From assembly GCF_025165815.1 (NCBI RefSeq), contig NZ_JAFFZE010000012.1, positions 477,368 to 541,367 of the forward strand: DNA of 64,000 nucleotides, written 5' to 3'. Below the pieces are notes generated by a model, which saw nothing but the letters and a program-made list of their open reading frames with translations, searched no databases and was not told the DNA's origin. Both the position numbers and the translations under genes were made by a program. This document shows positions 61,208-64,000 of the stretch, piece by piece (the stretch's first letter is position 1; every line of letters starts with the position of its first letter). This stretch comes from Actinophytocola gossypii. GTDB taxonomy: Bacteria > Actinomycetota > Actinomycetes > Mycobacteriales > Pseudonocardiaceae.

Positions 61208-61695
61208 GTCAGTTCGGAGCGGCTCAGCGCAGTGCACCGCCGTTCGACGCGCTGTCTGGCTCCCAGCTTGCTCCCACCACCCGCTCCCATGCGCTTCTCG
61301 GGAGCCGAGCATGTGCGGAGCCTTCGACACCCCAACGGCTTGAGAATACGGCGACGTGCGTGCCCCTGACTCAGCCAGCAGGCGATGCCCACCGCCGACA
61401 CGAGCGCACCGTGCGCCTCCCGCGGCGGCGACCCGGAGGTCACGACGCGACACAGCCGGCCGACCTGGAGCTGGCCGTGCACCACCACGGCACATAACCC
61501 AGCATGACCGACAGCCGTGCGCAATACTTCTACAGGCCGGAACTCATCAGGCCAGCTCTTCTTCCGGGATTCGACCGCTCAGACCCGGCCAGGCTTCGCG
61601 CTGGTCAAGCTCTTCCGCGCCCCTGCACCATCCGAGATCCCTGGTTCATCCGGGACCGTGGACCGATGTTTGCGTGCAGGAGCTTGTTTAGCCTT
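61208..61695. other. Spacer right of att repeat, no gene seen
   Basis: The first 80 bases are still similar to the left flank. After that no gene is supported. Confidence 0.4.
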
Positions 61696-62165
61696 CTAAT
61701 TGGTCCAGTGTCGGCGGAGTCGCAGGCTGACGTAAACCAGCACGACCAGGACGGGGACCTCGATGAGGGGCCGACGACGCCGGCGAGTGCTTGGCCGGGA
61801 GGTGACACCGAAGACACCGATCCGTGACGGCGATGGCGAGTTCGAAGTTTGTTGCCGGCGGCGGTGAACGCGAGGGTGGGTGGTGGTGCGTGGGTAGTAA
61901 CTCAGCCCGGCCGCGCAGCCGAGGGCGTAGGATCGGGGCCACGTGATCGCGAAGTAGGCGAGCAGCGGCAGCGCGATCCGGGCGACGTCCAGCGGCTGGG
62001 AGGGTGATGGTCTCGCCCTACAGAGCGAACAGCCCTTACAACGCGATCGGCCTGATTCGCGGCAGGAACCGCTCCTCGTACCAGGTGCGGCCGCGAACGC
62101 GCTCGCCGAGCCGGCAGGAGAGGTAGCCGGCGGCGAGCGGAATGCCGAGGAAGATCACCGGATCA
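61696..62165 (-). pseudogene. ACR3-type arsenite efflux transporter relic
   Basis: Read on the reverse strand in several frames: VIFLGIPLAAGYLSCRLGER, RTWYEERFLPRIRPIAL (stop), PLDVARIALPLLAYFAITWP, RSYALGCAAGLSYYPRTTT, a stretch equivalent to AGNNFELAIAVT in a shifted frame, and LIEVPVLVVLVYVSLRLRR to the stop at 61696. This is the C-terminal half of ACR3, which exports arsenite. At least four frameshifts and a lost N-terminus make it a clear pseudogene. Confidence 0.75.
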
Positions 62166-62224
62166 CGCAGTTTCACAGACTTACAAACGCACGCAGCGGA
62201 GAAAGTCGTCGATGGGATCAACGG

Positions 62225-62290
62225 ACGCCATATTCTTGGGGCGACCGAAGACACCCGCGAGCGTCCGCACCGCCGATCGCGTGCTCAATC
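62225..62290 (+). pseudogene. Very short integrase fragment
   Basis: IFLGRPKTPASVRTADRVL matches TLGRPKTPAGVRTIHLPR of the integrase fragment at 36841. About 20 codons only. Confidence 0.5.
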
Positions 62291-62393
62291 CGTTACTCCG
62301 AAAGATCCCGATACTCAGTACCGTGGCATCACGCAGGGGCATGTCGATGCTGAACCCGGCCGCCACATCACCGCAATGCCTGGTGCCGGCGGT

Positions 62394-62618
62394 TCACAAA
62401 TCTATCGGTTTGTAGGCGAGCGCACGGTCAACTACTTCCTCCGGCGTAGGCTCATGATCGAACTCCTCCTGCCAATAATAAATAAGGTCCGAAGCGCGCG
62501 GATGTGGAACGCTCGCAGAAAACTCAGACATATCATTGTCTAGATCAACATCGCTTTGATATTCACCGGCAATGAGTTTTGCGGCGAGCCCGACAAGATG
62601 CTCTCGATCCACCGTCAT
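62394..62618 (-). CDS. Probable immunity protein for the HNH toxin
   Basis: 74 residues, acidic (REHLVGLAAKLIAGEYQSDV, LIYYWQEEFDHEPTPEEVVD). Its ATG overlaps the toxin stop (ATGA) and a GGAGGA ribosome site lies inside the toxin's last codons. Small acidic helical antidotes of this size pair with DNase-type bacteriocins. AT-rich codon use like the other immunity genes. Binding to the HNH tip is inferred from position and charge. Confidence 0.7.
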   Translation of the reverse strand: MTVDREHLVGLAAKLIAGEYQSDVDLDNDMSEFSASVPHPRASDLIYYWQEEFDHEPTPEEVVDRALAYKPIDL

Positions 62619-63043
62619 CTTCCTCCTCCGTAATGATATGAACCGGAGAGTATCTCTGCATGATACCTCGGCCTGACCACTACTATGTTATCTAGATCGA
62701 AGTGCGCGCCGCCACGAGACCTGGGCGTGATGTGATGCAGCTCATACCACATCCGTCCGCCATACTGCTGACTGCCATGAACGAAAGGCGCTTTTCCTCG
62801 CTTCATGAGCCGCAGATTGCTTGCACTGAACCCGCTTGCTAGTGCCGGGTCTGCTGCCACGGCTTCCCAGAACGCACCACGAAACTCCTTCCAACTTCCA
62901 AAGACTCTACCGTCAAGCGCCGTTTTAACCGAATCCGGAACACGTGCCGCGTTCCCATGCGTTCCACGTAGCCAAGCTTTGGTCGCAGTGGCGCCGCCAA
63001 CACCTTTCCCAAATACCTTGCCGGCGAGCGCGCCGAGACCTTT
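62615..63043 (-). pseudogene. HNH-nuclease toxin tip, 5' side cut by IS256
   Basis: About 142 codons: VFGKGVGGATATKAWLRG, GSWKEFRGAFWEAVAADPAL, ASNLRLMKRGKAPFVHGSQQ, then the nuclease core MWYELHHITPRSRGGAHFDL and DNIVVVRPRYHAEIL. The HH, N and H residues of an HNH/colicin-DNase-like metal finger are present, so the tip itself looks functional. The upstream delivery part is separated by the second IS256 copy, which starts at 63044. The gene runs leftwards like the other toxin genes at 31-34 kb and is followed by an overlapping immunity gene. Confidence 0.75.
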
Positions 63044-64000
63044 GGGACTGTTCCAAGATCGGTGTTTCCGGCCCGACACGCCGGGCTGAGGTCCGGCGGG
63101 ATGGGCACTGTGAGTGATGACATCGGACCTTGTGAGTCCACGCAAGAGTGACCGGAAGCCGGCGCGGGAGCTGTCGCCGGAGCAGGCCGCCGCGGCGGCG
63201 ATGGTGGCCGAGGCCAAGGCTCGAGGGCTGGCGTTGACCGGCCCGGACGGCCTGCTGAAGCTCTTCACCAAGAACGTGCTGGAAACCGCGCTCAACGAAG
63301 AGATGACCGAACATCTCGGCCACGAGAAGAATCAGGCCGAGTCCGAGCGTGAGTCGACGAATGTGCGGAACGGCAGCCGGTCGAAAACTGTCGTTTCGGA
63401 TGCTGCGGGCGAGGTCGAGATCCACGTGCCGCGGGATCGGGAGAGCACGTTTGAGCCGCAGATCGTGAAGAAGAGGCAGCGGCGGCTCACGGATGTGGAC
63501 GAGATCGTGCTGTCGTTGTATGCGAAAGGGATGACTACCGGCGATATCTCCGCGCATTTCGCTGAGATCTACGGAGCCTCGGTCAGCAAGGAGACCGTGT
63601 CGCGGATCACCGACAAAGTCGTCGCCGAGATGAACGAATGGGCCAACCGGCCATTGGATGCCGTGTACGCGGCGGTGTTCATCGACGCGATCGTGGTGAA
63701 GGTCCGTGACGGCCAGGTCGCCAACCGACCCGTCTACGCCGCCATCGGCGTGACCGTCGACGGCCGCAAGGACGTGCTGGGGCTATGGATGGGCACCGGC
63801 GGCGAGGGCGCCAAGTTCTGGATGAGCGTGCTGGTCGACTTGAAGAACCGTGGTGTCCGAGACGTGTTCTTCCTCGTCTGCGACGGCCTCAAAGGGCTCC
63901 CCGAGGGTCGTGGTGAACGTATGGCCGCAAAGCGTCGTCCAAACCTGCATCGTTCACCTGATCCGGAACACGTTCCGGTTGGTCGCCCGTCAGGATTGGG
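63044..64000 (+). mobile_element. IS256-family element, copy 2, runs off window
   Basis: Starts GGGACTGTTCCAAGATCGGTG, the same inverted repeat as the right end of copy 1 read inwards. It lies in the opposite orientation to copy 1. The other end is outside the window, so the target duplication cannot be checked. Confidence 0.88.
63114..64000 (+). pseudogene. IS256-family transposase, frameshifted, partial
   Basis: From GTG 63114 (or ATG 63117) it reads SDLVSPRKSDRKPARELSPE and onward, closely matching copy 1, through AVFIDAIVVKVRDGQVANRP and FFLVCDGLKGLPE. At about 63905 an extra G (CCCGAGGGTCGTGG where copy 1 has one G fewer) shifts the frame. Without it the sequence would continue VVVNVWPQSVVQTCIVHLIR. 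The rest is outside the window. It could still be moved in trans by copy 1. Confidence 0.8.

Noticed and set aside
1..64000. CRISPR array
   Set aside because: No set of short, regularly spaced direct repeats was found, although a Cas4-like nuclease is present.

Overview
The window is very GC-rich DNA from an actinomycete, most likely a Pseudonocardiaceae-type filamentous genus. This is inferred from codon use, from several class I P450s with their own redox partners, from dense TetR and STAS regulation, and from lipid-type acyl-CoA genes. No rRNA gene, complete tRNA gene or CRISPR array was seen.

Region 1 (1-25 kb) is accessory metabolism. It holds a partial P450, a STAS anti-sigma antagonist, a secreted glycerophosphodiester phosphodiesterase, an SDR/lipase pair, and an acyl-CoA ligase/thiolase operon facing a tandem-HTH TetR regulator. 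In that operon the MaoC and FabG-type genes have collapsed into one deletion fusion. Next come a zinc-ribbon protein, a Cys-rich copper-storage-type protein, a royal-jelly-type protein, two cation transporters and a lipoprotein. A tightly overlapping operon (P450-TetR-ferredoxin-ferredoxin reductase-P450) is divergent from an MFS exporter across a clear operator-like palindrome.

Region 2 (about 25.9-61.2 kb) is an island. Identical 58-bp direct repeats, each the 3' part of a tRNA-Val(GAC), lie 35.2 kb apart, and a truncated tyrosine integrase abuts the left one. Inside are a secreted RCC1-type protein, a polymorphic-toxin/immunity array in locally AT-richer DNA, IS5, IS110, IS3 and IS256 elements and relics, a large TIR-NACHT protein, an Fe(II)/2-oxoglutarate oxygenase with a divergent HTH protein, and the main find. 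That is a four-gene operon (46.5-55.6 kb): a Cas4/AddB-like Fe-S nuclease, a REase-type protein with a Cys4 zinc motif, a DinG/XPD-like Fe-S helicase and a pPIWI-RE-type PIWI protein. The island therefore reads as a conflict (defence plus toxin) island built by repeated integration and IS traffic.

Region 3 (61.2-64 kb) continues with relics (ACR3 arsenite transporter, integrase), an HNH-nuclease toxin with its immunity gene, and a second IS256 copy that runs off the window.

Many genes here are broken by homopolymer frameshifts, deletions or IS insertions. Where the intact reading frame can be rebuilt by eye, the entries say so.
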